DNA of 5,927 bases from Pseudomonadales bacterium (GTDB lineage Bacteria > Pseudomonadota > Gammaproteobacteria > Pseudomonadales > JAHEIH01). The stretch lies in the NCBI GenBank assembly GCA_023255355.1, contig JALRIU010000072.1, forward strand, positions 1 to 5,927, read 5' to 3'. Below, piece after piece: positions 1 through 5,927 of this stretch; the first letter of the stretch is position 1; the number at the start of each line of letters is the position of its first letter. Both the position numbers and the translations under genes were made by a program. A model generated the notes under the pieces. It was not told the origin of the DNA, did no database searches, and saw only the letters and a list, made by a program, of their open reading frames with translations.

Positions 1-128
1 AAATCAGGACCGATCTCTGCACAAAGAGGACTGTCAAACTCCCAAGGTTTCTTCACTCCGCTCCGACCTAGTATCCGCAGCCTGCATAGCCTGCAATGTC
101 GATCCAAGTGTCTGCCTGGAAGCCAGAC
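1..128 (-). other. Unexplained in-frame extension after the normal SurA C-terminus; possible degraded or misread surA stop and pdxA start
   Basis: After EAYVDIK the surA frame reads V-W-L-P-G and then a basic, Cys/Arg-rich stretch (R-H-C-R-L-C-R-L-R) to the window edge. In related bacteria surA stops here and pdxA (4-hydroxythreonine-4-phosphate dehydrogenase) follows. The TGG codon at 125-123 is one base from TGA and would give a normal SurA end. Further along, a GTG at 56-54 with GGAG just upstream opens a frame reading V-K-K-P and ending A-E-I-G-P-D, which faintly resembles the PdxA N-terminal signature GEPAGIGPD, but the middle does not match. Translation of the other two minus frames gave nothing recognisable. 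It could be a sequencing or assembly error near a contig end, a real extension, or spacer plus an unusual pdxA start. Confidence 0.25.
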
Positions 129-1391
129 TTTGATGTCGACATAGGCCTCATCGCGAATTTTCTGCAACCAGATTTCTAGCTCTTCTTCGTACTTACGCTC
201 ATGGATCATACCCCGAGCACGATTGCGCAACATAATACTGCTGACATCTTCATCACGGCGGCCATCGACTTTGATTATGTGCCAACCAAATTGCGTACGA
301 ACTGGATCGCTGACAGTGCCTTCTTCAGTAGCAATCATTCGATCTTCGAATTCTGGTACAAACTGCCCTAAGTTACTCCAGCCCATATCTCCACCTGTCT
401 GAGCAGAGCCGATATCATCAGAATATTCTTTTGCCAACTCAGCGAAGTCTTCTCCGTCTCGAATACGCTTTAATATACCTTCGATTTTTTCTTTAGCCTG
501 ATCAATATCAAGCACTTCGGTGGGTTTCACCAGAATATGCGCGACTTTGGTTTGGGCTACAATCACTGGCTCATTGCCGCGACGTTCTAGCATCTTGATG
601 ACATGAAAACCTGAGGGGCTGCGCACTACCTTTACAGCACCTGTCGTCATGCCGACCACGGCATCACGAAATATTTCTGGCATCTGTTCTTCGTTACGCC
701 AGCCAAGATCTGAACGTGCTGCACCAATATTACTGTTTTCTGAAGCTAAATCAGTTAATTCAGCAGAAGCTGCTTTAGCTGCAACTGCTTCAGCTACAGA
801 TTTTAATTCACTAACTTTCATTTCTGCTGCATCAGATGACACAGGAATCAACATATGATCAAGGTGATAAACAACCTCTTGTAGTTTTTTACCTTCAGGT
901 GAGGCTAAAAAGTTATCAAGCTCGTCATCGGTAATCATCACTCGATGATTAACATTACCTCGCTGAACTTCTTGCAGAATCATGTCTTTGCGAACTTGCT
1001 CACGTATGGCCGCATAGGATTCGCCACTACCCTCAACGAGCTCAATAAACTCCTGTAGTGATTTTCCGTTCTGTTGTGCGATATTAGCCATGGCATTATT
1101 TAGTCTGCCATCGTCAATATAGAACCCCGCCCGCTGTGCCATTTGCAATTGCAAACTTTCTACAATCAAGAGATCTAGAATTCTGCTTCGAACTTCCTGC
1201 TCATCAATGGGTGCATTAGCCTTACGCGCATTCTCAAGCGTTGATACTACACGAAACTCAAGTTCACTTTGCATCACAACATCATCATCAACGATGGCTG
1301 CAATCTGATCGATAATCACGGTTTGTGCCTGACTAGCAGCGACAAACAACATCCCCAAAGCTACAACTAAAACCCTCAAGGCATTTGTCAT
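1..1391 (-). CDS. surA: Periplasmic chaperone SurA (peptidyl-prolyl isomerase), 3' end open at window edge
   Basis: SurA escorts unfolded outer-membrane beta-barrel proteins through the periplasm to the Bam complex. Translation from the ATG at 1391-1389 gives an N-terminal signal peptide (residues 1-22, cleavage expected after A-S-Q-A), then the SurA N-domain opening with IDQIAAIVDDDVVMQSEL. Two parvulin-type domains follow: the first at about 174-276 (HLDHMLIPV at 176, DLGW at 228, SGFHVIK near its end), the second at about 281-381 (VAHILVKP, GGDMGW at 333, FGWHIIKV). The C-terminal helix ends in the family-typical EAYVDIK at residue 421, close to the usual SurA length of about 430. No stop follows: the frame stays open for 42 more codons to base 1, with residues unlike SurA. 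The gene starts 10 bases after the lptD stop, with no strong ribosome binding site, which suggests co-transcription and perhaps translational coupling with lptD. Identity is very secure; the true 3' end is not. Confidence 0.95.
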   Translation of the reverse strand, partial: MTNALRVLVVALGMLFVAASQAQTVIIDQIAAIVDDDVVMQSELEFRVVSTLENARKANAPIDEQEVRSRILDLLIVESLQLQMAQRAGFYIDDGRLNNAMANIAQQNGKSLQEFIELVEGSGESYAAIREQVRKDMILQEVQRGNVNHRVMITDDELDNFLASPEGKKLQEVVYHLDHMLIPVSSDAAEMKVSELKSVAEAVAAKAASAELTDLASENSNIGAARSDLGWRNEEQMPEIFRDAVVGMTTGAVKVVRSPSGFHVIKMLERRGNEPVIVAQTKVAHILVKPTEVLDIDQAKEKIEGILKRIRDGEDFAELAKEYSDDIGSAQTGGDMGWSNLGQFVPEFEDRMIATEEGTVSDPVRTQFGWHIIKVDGRRDEDVSSIMLRNRARGMIHERKYEEELEIWLQKIRDEAYVDIKVWLPGRHLDRHCRLCRLRILGRSGVKKPWEFDSPLCAEIGPD

Positions 1392-1401
1392 TTTTAACGT
1401 A

Positions 1402-3825
1402 TTACCAACCACTTAATCTTCGCTCCTGTTCAACACTTCGGTAGCCATAAATATTTTCACCAAGCACATTTTGCAATGAACCGCCTGAACCACCTAAGCC
1501 TTTCAATTCTATGTAAAAAAAGATGCCAGTATCGTGTTTTAAACTGCCATCAAATAATTGCTCTGTATAATTACGTAACAATACCTGAGTCTTCCAACAA
1601 CAGCTATCGTATTCCACGCCGAACATTTGATCGGCATTCCGCGAATTAGTCAAATCATATTGCCAACGCGCCATTAACTTCCAAGTTTCGTTAATAGGTC
1701 TGATCATCGAAACATCAATTTGTTCCAAATCCCGCGGGGCCAATATACCATTAATACGTTGTGGTATATCACGGCGCAAACCATAAGCCATATTGTATAA
1801 AGTTTCATCTTTTTGATAATGCGCACGCAATTGCGCAGTATTCAAACGACTTGTAACGCTGTTATATATCATATCAGCGCTATAGCGCCATTCTTTATCA
1901 ACATGGTATTCAAGATTTAATGCATAATCTGAGCGATTAGAGTTTTCGCCATTATATTGCAGACTTGTTCCAAAATTAGGGCGATCAAAATGGTATATCT
2001 GCCCAAAACTCAAACTCGCTAATTCTCGTCCAGAATCATAATCATATAATCGTGATGTAAAGCCGTAGCTAATTTGATTGGCATCTTCGATACGATCATA
2101 ACTACTTGAACGATTTTCTCTGAATAGCTGCTGATAGCCAAAGCTTAATGGCGCTGAATCAAAATTAGCAAAGTCAGTTTGATCACGATAAGGGGTATAT
2201 AAATAGAATAGTCTTGGCTCAAAACTCTGGTTGTAACGCTTTTCATCCCAATCTAGTTCACGATCAAAATACAACCCGCCATCAAGTTTAAAACTTGTTG
2301 CTGACACCGAATTAGTTCCATTGTCGAAAGGGCCCCTTAAATTCTGCACAAGTTGTTTGAATTTAACTGTAGGCGTCAAGAAGCCCCCTGCACTTGCTAA
2401 CGGGAAATTAACACCTACCTCACTGAAAAAGCGATCTCCGTCGACTCTCTGCTGGTGATCGAACACTGCATAATCGGCCATAAACAATAGATTTAAGGTA
2501 TTGGGTTTTGAAGCCAACCTTCGTGCAGATAACCGAGGCAACATCCTGTAGGGTTCGAGCAATCCCTCCCGCATCAACTGATAACCGCGTAATTGTCCAC
2601 TCAATTGCCAATTTTCATCAGAATATTGAACTTCTGCACGTTGCTGCAAATGGGCATTGCGACGAACCTGAATCGACGTTGTCTGGAGGTCCCGGAAATA
2701 ATCCACATCACTGGCACGGTTAAAATCGACTAATGAACTCCACCCATCAGCGAACTCACCCTCATGACGCAAACTGAGATACCAACGGTCATCTTCTATA
2801 CCAGGATTTTCATTACTGTATACATCATCATTAGGTAGATATGCACCAGCTAAATCCCATTGACCAAACGTAGTTAAATAACGAAATTGACTTTCCATCA
2901 TCAAACCGCGCTTACTCATGATGCGAGGTGTCAATGTTAAATCATAGTGTGGAGCCAAGTTAAAATAATACGGCACTGCCAATTCTAAACCGGTGCGCTC
3001 ACTGACACCTATAGTAGGCCACAACAGACCTGAAAGCCGTCTTTCGTCAATAGGAAATTTAATGTAGGGCACATAAACGACAGGGACATCTTTGACTCTT
3101 ATGACTGCACCACTTGCCTCGCCCCAGCCGCTTTCTTGATCGAAATTAAGCTTTTCAGCAGACATATTCCAGACTTCTTGACCTGGTTCACAACTAGAAA
3201 ATGACGTTGCAGTCATAGACGTTAAACCGTTATCAAAACGCTGTAATCTTTCTGTAAAACCATGCACCCCCGTATCAAATACCACGTATTCAACACGCTG
3301 TAAGTCGGCCGTGGTTTTGACAGTATCTAGAATGGCGCGCTCACCAAGAAAAAGAACTTCGGGTTCTTGTACACGAATATTCCCAATAAGCTCAAGCTGA
3401 GTGCGATCGGTATTCAAAATTGCCTGGTCTGCACGCAGCAAACGATTACCATCGCGAATTTGCACATTGCCAAACATCTCAGTTTGACCATCCTGAGACA
3501 AACTAGATCCATCGGAAAGCACATGAATAGAACCCTCAGGCAAGTCTTCTACATTGGCGTTTGAGGGATTGTAGTAAAACCCGCTACAAAGACCGCTATG
3601 GCATTCGCCTGCGACGGCATTTTCCGGCAATAACGAAGTAGGTATCCACCCCAAGTGACCATAAGGATTGTCCGGATGGGTCAGCAAACTCTCGTAAGAA
3701 ACTGTACCACAGTCTCTTCCAATCACGTCCTCGTTCACAGTGAAAAATTGCGCCTCTGCCGAAGTCGCCCCGAACGTGGCAGAAACCACGGCGAGGTGAA
3801 ATAACGATTTGACGGGCATAGACAT
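1402..3825 (-). CDS. lptD: LPS-assembly protein LptD (outer-membrane translocon)
   Basis: LptD, with the lipoprotein LptE, forms the outer-membrane gate that receives LPS from the periplasmic Lpt bridge and inserts it in the outer leaflet. From the chosen ATG the product is 807 aa. Residues 1 to about 25 form a signal peptide (MSMPVKSLFHLAVVSATF, then SAEA before QFF). An OstA/LptA-like beta-taco domain (about 80-200, with DGNRLLRADQAILNT and LGERAILDT) precedes a large beta-barrel running to the C-terminus (VVYVPYIKFPIDERRLSG, SYGFTSRLYDYDSGRE, GLGGSGG). The disulfide cysteines of the family are present: one in RDCGT (39), one in SSCEPG (212) and the adjacent pair in DSCCW (742-743). A further C-X4-C lies at 75 and 80. 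The open frame extends 19 codons upstream to a TTG at 3882, but that start has no ribosome binding site, overlaps the likely promoter and would lengthen the signal peptide's N-region; the ATG at 3825 has AGGA 11 bases upstream. A second ATG at 3819 is also possible. surA follows in the same unit. Confidence 0.96.
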   Translation of the reverse strand: MSMPVKSLFHLAVVSATFGATSAEAQFFTVNEDVIGRDCGTVSYESLLTHPDNPYGHLGWIPTSLLPENAVAGECHSGLCSGFYYNPSNANVEDLPEGSIHVLSDGSSLSQDGQTEMFGNVQIRDGNRLLRADQAILNTDRTQLELIGNIRVQEPEVLFLGERAILDTVKTTADLQRVEYVVFDTGVHGFTERLQRFDNGLTSMTATSFSSCEPGQEVWNMSAEKLNFDQESGWGEASGAVIRVKDVPVVYVPYIKFPIDERRLSGLLWPTIGVSERTGLELAVPYYFNLAPHYDLTLTPRIMSKRGLMMESQFRYLTTFGQWDLAGAYLPNDDVYSNENPGIEDDRWYLSLRHEGEFADGWSSLVDFNRASDVDYFRDLQTTSIQVRRNAHLQQRAEVQYSDENWQLSGQLRGYQLMREGLLEPYRMLPRLSARRLASKPNTLNLLFMADYAVFDHQQRVDGDRFFSEVGVNFPLASAGGFLTPTVKFKQLVQNLRGPFDNGTNSVSATSFKLDGGLYFDRELDWDEKRYNQSFEPRLFYLYTPYRDQTDFANFDSAPLSFGYQQLFRENRSSSYDRIEDANQISYGFTSRLYDYDSGRELASLSFGQIYHFDRPNFGTSLQYNGENSNRSDYALNLEYHVDKEWRYSADMIYNSVTSRLNTAQLRAHYQKDETLYNMAYGLRRDIPQRINGILAPRDLEQIDVSMIRPINETWKLMARWQYDLTNSRNADQMFGVEYDSCCWKTQVLLRNYTEQLFDGSLKHDTGIFFYIELKGLGGSGGSLQNVLGENIYGYRSVEQERRLSGW

Positions 3826-3836
3826 TAAATAGCGTA

Positions 3837-3840
3837 TCCT
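3837..3840 (-). promoter_or_regulatory. Ribosome binding site supporting the lptD ATG at 3825
   Basis: On the minus strand AGGA lies 11 bases before the ATG at 3825-3823. The spacing is slightly long but it is the only Shine-Dalgarno-like match near any candidate start, and it decides against the upstream TTG at 3882. Confidence 0.45.
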
Positions 3841-3852
3841 GAGAGTCTTATG

Positions 3853-3882
3853 AGAATATTTTTTAGTTGTAAACGCGTACAA
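3853..3882 (-). promoter_or_regulatory. Candidate sigma70-type promoter for lptD-surA
   Basis: Reading the minus strand, TTGTAC (3882-3877) and TATTCT (3858-3853) are separated by 18 bases and resemble the -35 and -10 hexamers TTGACA and TATAAT. Transcription would start near 3846, giving a leader of about 20 bases before the ATG at 3825 that includes the AGGA site. This is a consensus-based prediction only. Confidence 0.4.
3867..3882. promoter_or_regulatory. Operator-like inverted repeat overlapping the lptD -35 region
   Basis: The sequence TTGTAAACGCGTACAA has 5-bp arms (TTGTA and TACAA) and a central CG step, so 12 of 16 positions are symmetric. The inner part TGTAAACGCGTACA is similar in form to operators of LacI-family repressors, which carry a central CG. 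It covers the predicted -35 hexamer of lptD, where bound protein would block transcription. No regulator is encoded in the window, so the binding protein, if any, is unknown. Confidence 0.3.
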
Positions 3883-3898
3883 AACAAAACGATTAGTG

Positions 3899-3912
3899 TA
3901 TTGTAAACAATA
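3899..3912. repeat. AT-rich inverted repeat in the lptD-amgK intergenic region
   Basis: TATTGT and ACAATA flank a 2-base AA centre, a near-perfect 14-bp palindrome. It contains a second copy of the octamer TTGTAAAC (3901-3908), in the same orientation as the one at 3867-3874 and 34 bp away. It sits between the divergent genes and could be a regulator site for amgK-murU. I could not identify a convincing sigma70 promoter for amgK around it. Short AT-rich palindromes also arise by chance. Confidence 0.3.
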
Positions 3913-3955
3913 ACTCCCACAAGGGCGACATATCTAGCTTTTAAATACAATAAAT

Positions 3956-3960
3956 AAGGA
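3956..3960 (+). promoter_or_regulatory. Ribosome binding site of amgK
   Basis: AAGGA lies 11 bases upstream of the ATG at 3972. No alternative start with a better site lies nearby, so it supports the chosen amgK start. Confidence 0.5.
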
Positions 3961-3971
3961 CGTAGATTAAA

Positions 3972-4988
3972 ATGCGTGATGAATTATTATCATGGTGTTG
4001 TGACGCGCTACAGTGTGATCTACAAAACTTAAAGATTGAACCCCTAACCGGCGACGCTGGATTTAGAAAATACTTTCGTATTTTCCTGCACAACTCCAGC
4101 TATATCGTTGTCGACGCGCCACCCGAACATATCGATAATCCTGTATTTGCTAGCATTGCCTACCGACTTGAACAATGCGGTGTCATCGTCCCCAGCATTA
4201 TTGCCAAAGATTTCAATCGAGGCTTTTTAATTCTTGGCGATCTTGGTGATAATTTACTGTTAAACAAACTTAATCCAGACAATGTCGACCACCTTTATCG
4301 CAAGGCTTTAAAACTTATTATCCAAATGCAAAGCTGCGACACGCAAGGCATTGCAACCTATGATCGACTTGCACTTCGCAGGGAAATGGATCTGTTTAAC
4401 GATTGGTTTGTCAAAAAACTACTATCACAAGAGATTAACGAGCACGCCACAAAAATCATCGATAATTGTTTCAAAATTCTCGAAGAACAAGCGCTTCATC
4501 AGCAATATCGATTTGTCCATAGAGACTTTCACTCCAGAAATATCCTGCTCTTTGCTGACGAGCTAGCCACTATTGACTTCCAGGACGCCATCGTAGGTCC
4601 TATAACGTATGACGCAGTATCACTGCTTAAAGATTGCTATATCCGCTGGCCCAGCGAACAAGTAAATATGTGGTTAAAATTTTATCACGACGAACTTATT
4701 GCCTACGGCGTGATTCCAGAAGACACAAAATTTAGCGACACCCAAAAAGGATTCCACTTGATAGGCCTTCAAAGACACCTCAAAGTATTTGGGATTTTTG
4801 CTCGTCTATCACTCCGTGACGGCAAACATCAATACCTGCATGACCTTCCTTTAGTGATCAGCTATACACTCGAAGCCCTGAGGCTTTATGCCAAACAATT
4901 TCCAAGTTTAGGTGTGTTTTTAACTTGGTTTGAAACCCATCTGATGCCAATCATCAAGGATCAGGAATGGTTTAATGAGCAGCCCTGA
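3972..4988 (+). CDS. amgK: N-acetylmuramate/N-acetylglucosamine anomeric kinase AmgK
   Basis: AmgK is a cytoplasmic sugar kinase that uses ATP to phosphorylate MurNAc (and GlcNAc) at the anomeric carbon, the step before MurU in the peptidoglycan recycling route described in Pseudomonas putida. The 338-aa product has the aminoglycoside-phosphotransferase fold: an N-lobe with the nucleotide-loop-like TGDAGFRKYFRI (26-37), a hinge region around ILGDLGDN, the catalytic loop HRDFHSRN (183-190, catalytic Asp185) and the metal-binding IDFQDA (Asp202), then an alpha-helical C-lobe. Length fits the family. Sequence motifs alone would fit other APH-type kinases, but the 14-base overlap with murU makes AmgK by far the best call. 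It is divergent from lptD, the arrangement I recall from pseudomonads. The start is supported by AAGGA upstream. No key residue is missing. Confidence 0.92.
   Translation: MRDELLSWCCDALQCDLQNLKIEPLTGDAGFRKYFRIFLHNSSYIVVDAPPEHIDNPVFASIAYRLEQCGVIVPSIIAKDFNRGFLILGDLGDNLLLNKLNPDNVDHLYRKALKLIIQMQSCDTQGIATYDRLALRREMDLFNDWFVKKLLSQEINEHATKIIDNCFKILEEQALHQQYRFVHRDFHSRNILLFADELATIDFQDAIVGPITYDAVSLLKDCYIRWPSEQVNMWLKFYHDELIAYGVIPEDTKFSDTQKGFHLIGLQRHLKVFGIFARLSLRDGKHQYLHDLPLVISYTLEALRLYAKQFPSLGVFLTWFETHLMPIIKDQEWFNEQP
4963..4966 (+). promoter_or_regulatory. Ribosome binding site of murU inside the amgK 3' end
   Basis: AGGA lies 8 bases before the murU ATG at 4975, within the last codons of amgK. Another AAGGA occurs at 4956-4960. 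Good spacing fixes the murU start and implies coupled translation of the two enzymes. Confidence 0.6.
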
Positions 4989-5673
4989 AAGAGTAGCCAT
5001 AATCCTTGCTGCAGGCCGCGGCGAACGCATGCAACCACTTACTAACCACACTCCAAAACCGCTTCTAAAAGCGGCCGGTAAACGGCTAATTGAATATATT
5101 TTAGAAAAACTGGCTGCTGCTCATTGCCAACGTGTTGTGATTAATTGCGCCCATCTCGCAGATCAGTTTCCAAAGGCACTAGGTAACGGTGAAAATTACA
5201 ACCTAGACATCAAGTATTCCTTCGAAGAAAACGCTTTAGAAACAGCAGGTGGAATAAAACAAGCTCTAGATTTAATCGCAAACGATACGTTTTTGGTGAT
5301 CAATGGAGATGTTTGGTGTGACATACCCTTTGAACCGCTCTTTCAACACACCATTGGCAATAATCTGGCCCATCTTGTGATGGTGAACAACCCTCCTCAA
5401 CACCCCCATGGGGATTTCCAACTAAATGGCACACAGATCGAACAAAAAAACGACCAAAATAGTAAAGGGTTGACCTATAGCGGGATAGGAAAATACAGCA
5501 GCACTATGTTTGCCGATTTACCCAGTGGTAAATGCGCGCTTAGACCCTTGTTAGACAGAGCCATTGAAATGCAAGCGTTGAGTGGCGAACATTATCAGGG
5601 CGACTGGCGCGACATTGGCACACCAGAGAGACTATTAGAATTAGATAAAGCACTTAGCACGACAAGCAACTAA
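4975..5673 (+). CDS. murU: N-acetylmuramate alpha-1-phosphate uridylyltransferase MurU
   Basis: MurU transfers UMP from UTP to MurNAc alpha-1-phosphate, giving UDP-MurNAc and bypassing de novo synthesis through MurA and MurB. The 232-aa product is a single-domain sugar nucleotidyltransferase: the nucleotide-binding signature LAAGRGERMQPLT (11-23) followed by TPKPLL (Lys28), the sugar-binding LETAGGIKQAL (88-98), the metal-binding INGDVW (Asp112) and, near the end, DWRDIGTPERL (210-220). It is short, lacking the C-terminal left-handed helix domain of GlmU or the extension of RmlA and GalU, which matches MurU (about 225 aa). Related mannose-1-phosphate guanylyltransferase-like proteins share these motifs, but coupling to amgK by a 14-base overlap settles the assignment. 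The ATG is preceded by a good AGGA. Its TAA overlaps the stop codon of the convergent PBP gene by 4 bases, counting both codons. Confidence 0.93.
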   Translation: MSSPERVAIILAAGRGERMQPLTNHTPKPLLKAAGKRLIEYILEKLAAAHCQRVVINCAHLADQFPKALGNGENYNLDIKYSFEENALETAGGIKQALDLIANDTFLVINGDVWCDIPFEPLFQHTIGNNLAHLVMVNNPPQHPHGDFQLNGTQIEQKNDQNSKGLTYSGIGKYSSTMFADLPSGKCALRPLLDRAIEMQALSGEHYQGDWRDIGTPERLLELDKALSTTSN

Positions 5674-5927
5674 AAAATATCGCGCAACCATTGCAGTAAA
5701 CTTGACCGTTTCTTTGTTTTTTCATCTCTGGGTCGACACGTCGATTGGAGCACTGGCCGAGCATCCGCAAAAGGCATCTGCATAGCTCCCGGACAACTTG
5801 CATCGGTTAAACGACCTTGCTGATCTACCCACAAATTCTCAACACCCGGTACAGGCTTAATATCAAAAGAGCGATAGGTAACTTTAGCCACAAACTCGCC
5901 CCAAACCTGCAGCGCACCACCACTCCC
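5670..5927 (-). CDS. mrcB: C-terminal end of a class A penicillin-binding protein, PBP1B type (partial)
   Basis: Only the last 85 codons lie in the window; the frame is open through base 5927, so the gene begins beyond it. The visible residues start GSGGALQVWGEF, the segment after the KTG box at the end of the transpeptidase domain. They continue with PGVENLWVDQQGRLTDASCPGAMQMPF, typical of the PBP1B C-terminus in pseudomonad-like bacteria. PBP1B is a bifunctional inner-membrane enzyme that polymerises lipid II and cross-links the glycan strands. After the conserved MPF the protein adds about 30 residues: a basic stretch (DEKTKKR) and an amphipathic-looking end (SSLLQWLRDIF). The catalytic domains are off-window, so activity cannot be judged. 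A GTG at 5891-5889 could be taken as a start of a 73-aa gene, but homology continues upstream of it. The gene converges on murU, stop overlapping stop. Confidence 0.85.
   Translation of the reverse strand, partial: GSGGALQVWGEFVAKVTYRSFDIKPVPGVENLWVDQQGRLTDASCPGAMQMPFADARPVLQSTCRPRDEKTKKRSSLLQWLRDIF

Noticed and set aside
649..858. Plus-strand open frame of 69 codons
   Set aside because: It lies antisense within the first parvulin domain of surA, has a low-complexity Ser/Ala composition and no ribosome binding site or family resemblance.
129..1391. surA suspected of being frameshifted or a pseudogene because it lacks a stop
   Set aside because: Codon-by-codon translation from 1391 to 129 is uninterrupted and matches the full SurA domain order; only the end is abnormal.
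2420..2723. Short open frames on both strands within lptD, and another at 3367-3564 on plus
   Set aside because: They are in other frames of a clearly coding, full-length lptD, and their translations show no domain or start signal.
3885..3918. Envelope-stress sigma-E promoter for lptD on the minus strand (GGAGTT resembling the -35 element)
   Set aside because: The first element is a partial match and no convincing TCAAA-like -10 element lies at the right spacing.
4351..4566. Plus-strand 71-codon frame inside amgK
   Set aside because: It is a shifted frame under the conserved kinase sequence, including the HRDFH catalytic loop region, so it is a shadow.
5674..5720. Rho-independent terminator after murU
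   Set aside because: The short A-rich stretch after the stop has no stable GC-rich hairpin next to it and is coding sequence of the convergent gene.
5670..5891. Separate small gene of 73 codons starting at GTG 5891
   Set aside because: The frame continues upstream with GALQVW, a PBP1B transpeptidase-end motif, so this is the tail of a larger gene cut by the window.

Overview
The window carries a gammaproteobacterial envelope-biogenesis locus with moderately AT-rich sequence. The organism is most likely a free-living gammaproteobacterium with a pseudomonad or Cellvibrio-type gene set. Evidence for this is the lptD-surA pair, the divergent amgK-murU pair (peptidoglycan recycling genes found in Pseudomonas and relatives but absent from E. 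coli), and the sequence character of LptD, SurA and the PBP1B tail. I cannot place it to genus from sequence alone.

Layout. Positions 1-1391 (minus) hold surA, the periplasmic chaperone/prolyl isomerase. Its frame is still open at the window edge, about 42 codons past where SurA proteins normally end. Positions 1402-3825 (minus) hold lptD, the outer-membrane LPS translocon barrel, 10 bases upstream of surA and clearly in the same transcription unit. A divergent intergenic region (3826-3971) carries a plausible sigma70-type promoter for lptD overlapped by a 16-bp inverted repeat, plus a second AT-rich inverted repeat that shares the same octamer. Positions 3972-4988 (plus) hold amgK and 4975-5673 (plus) murU, overlapping by 14 bases. 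Positions 5670-5927 (minus) are the 3' end of a class A penicillin-binding protein of the PBP1B type. It converges on murU with a 4-base overlap of the two stop codons.

How the genes work together. LptD inserts LPS in the outer leaflet. SurA chaperones outer-membrane beta-barrels, LptD included, so co-transcription is logical. AmgK phosphorylates recovered MurNAc at the anomeric position and MurU converts MurNAc-1-phosphate to UDP-MurNAc, returning it to the precursor pool used by polymerases such as PBP1B. Outer-membrane assembly and wall recycling/synthesis are therefore packed around one shared control region.

I found no mobile element, CRISPR array, RNA gene or evident new system. The items most worth a second look are the missing surA stop with its odd tail at the window edge, and the operator-like repeats between lptD and amgK.
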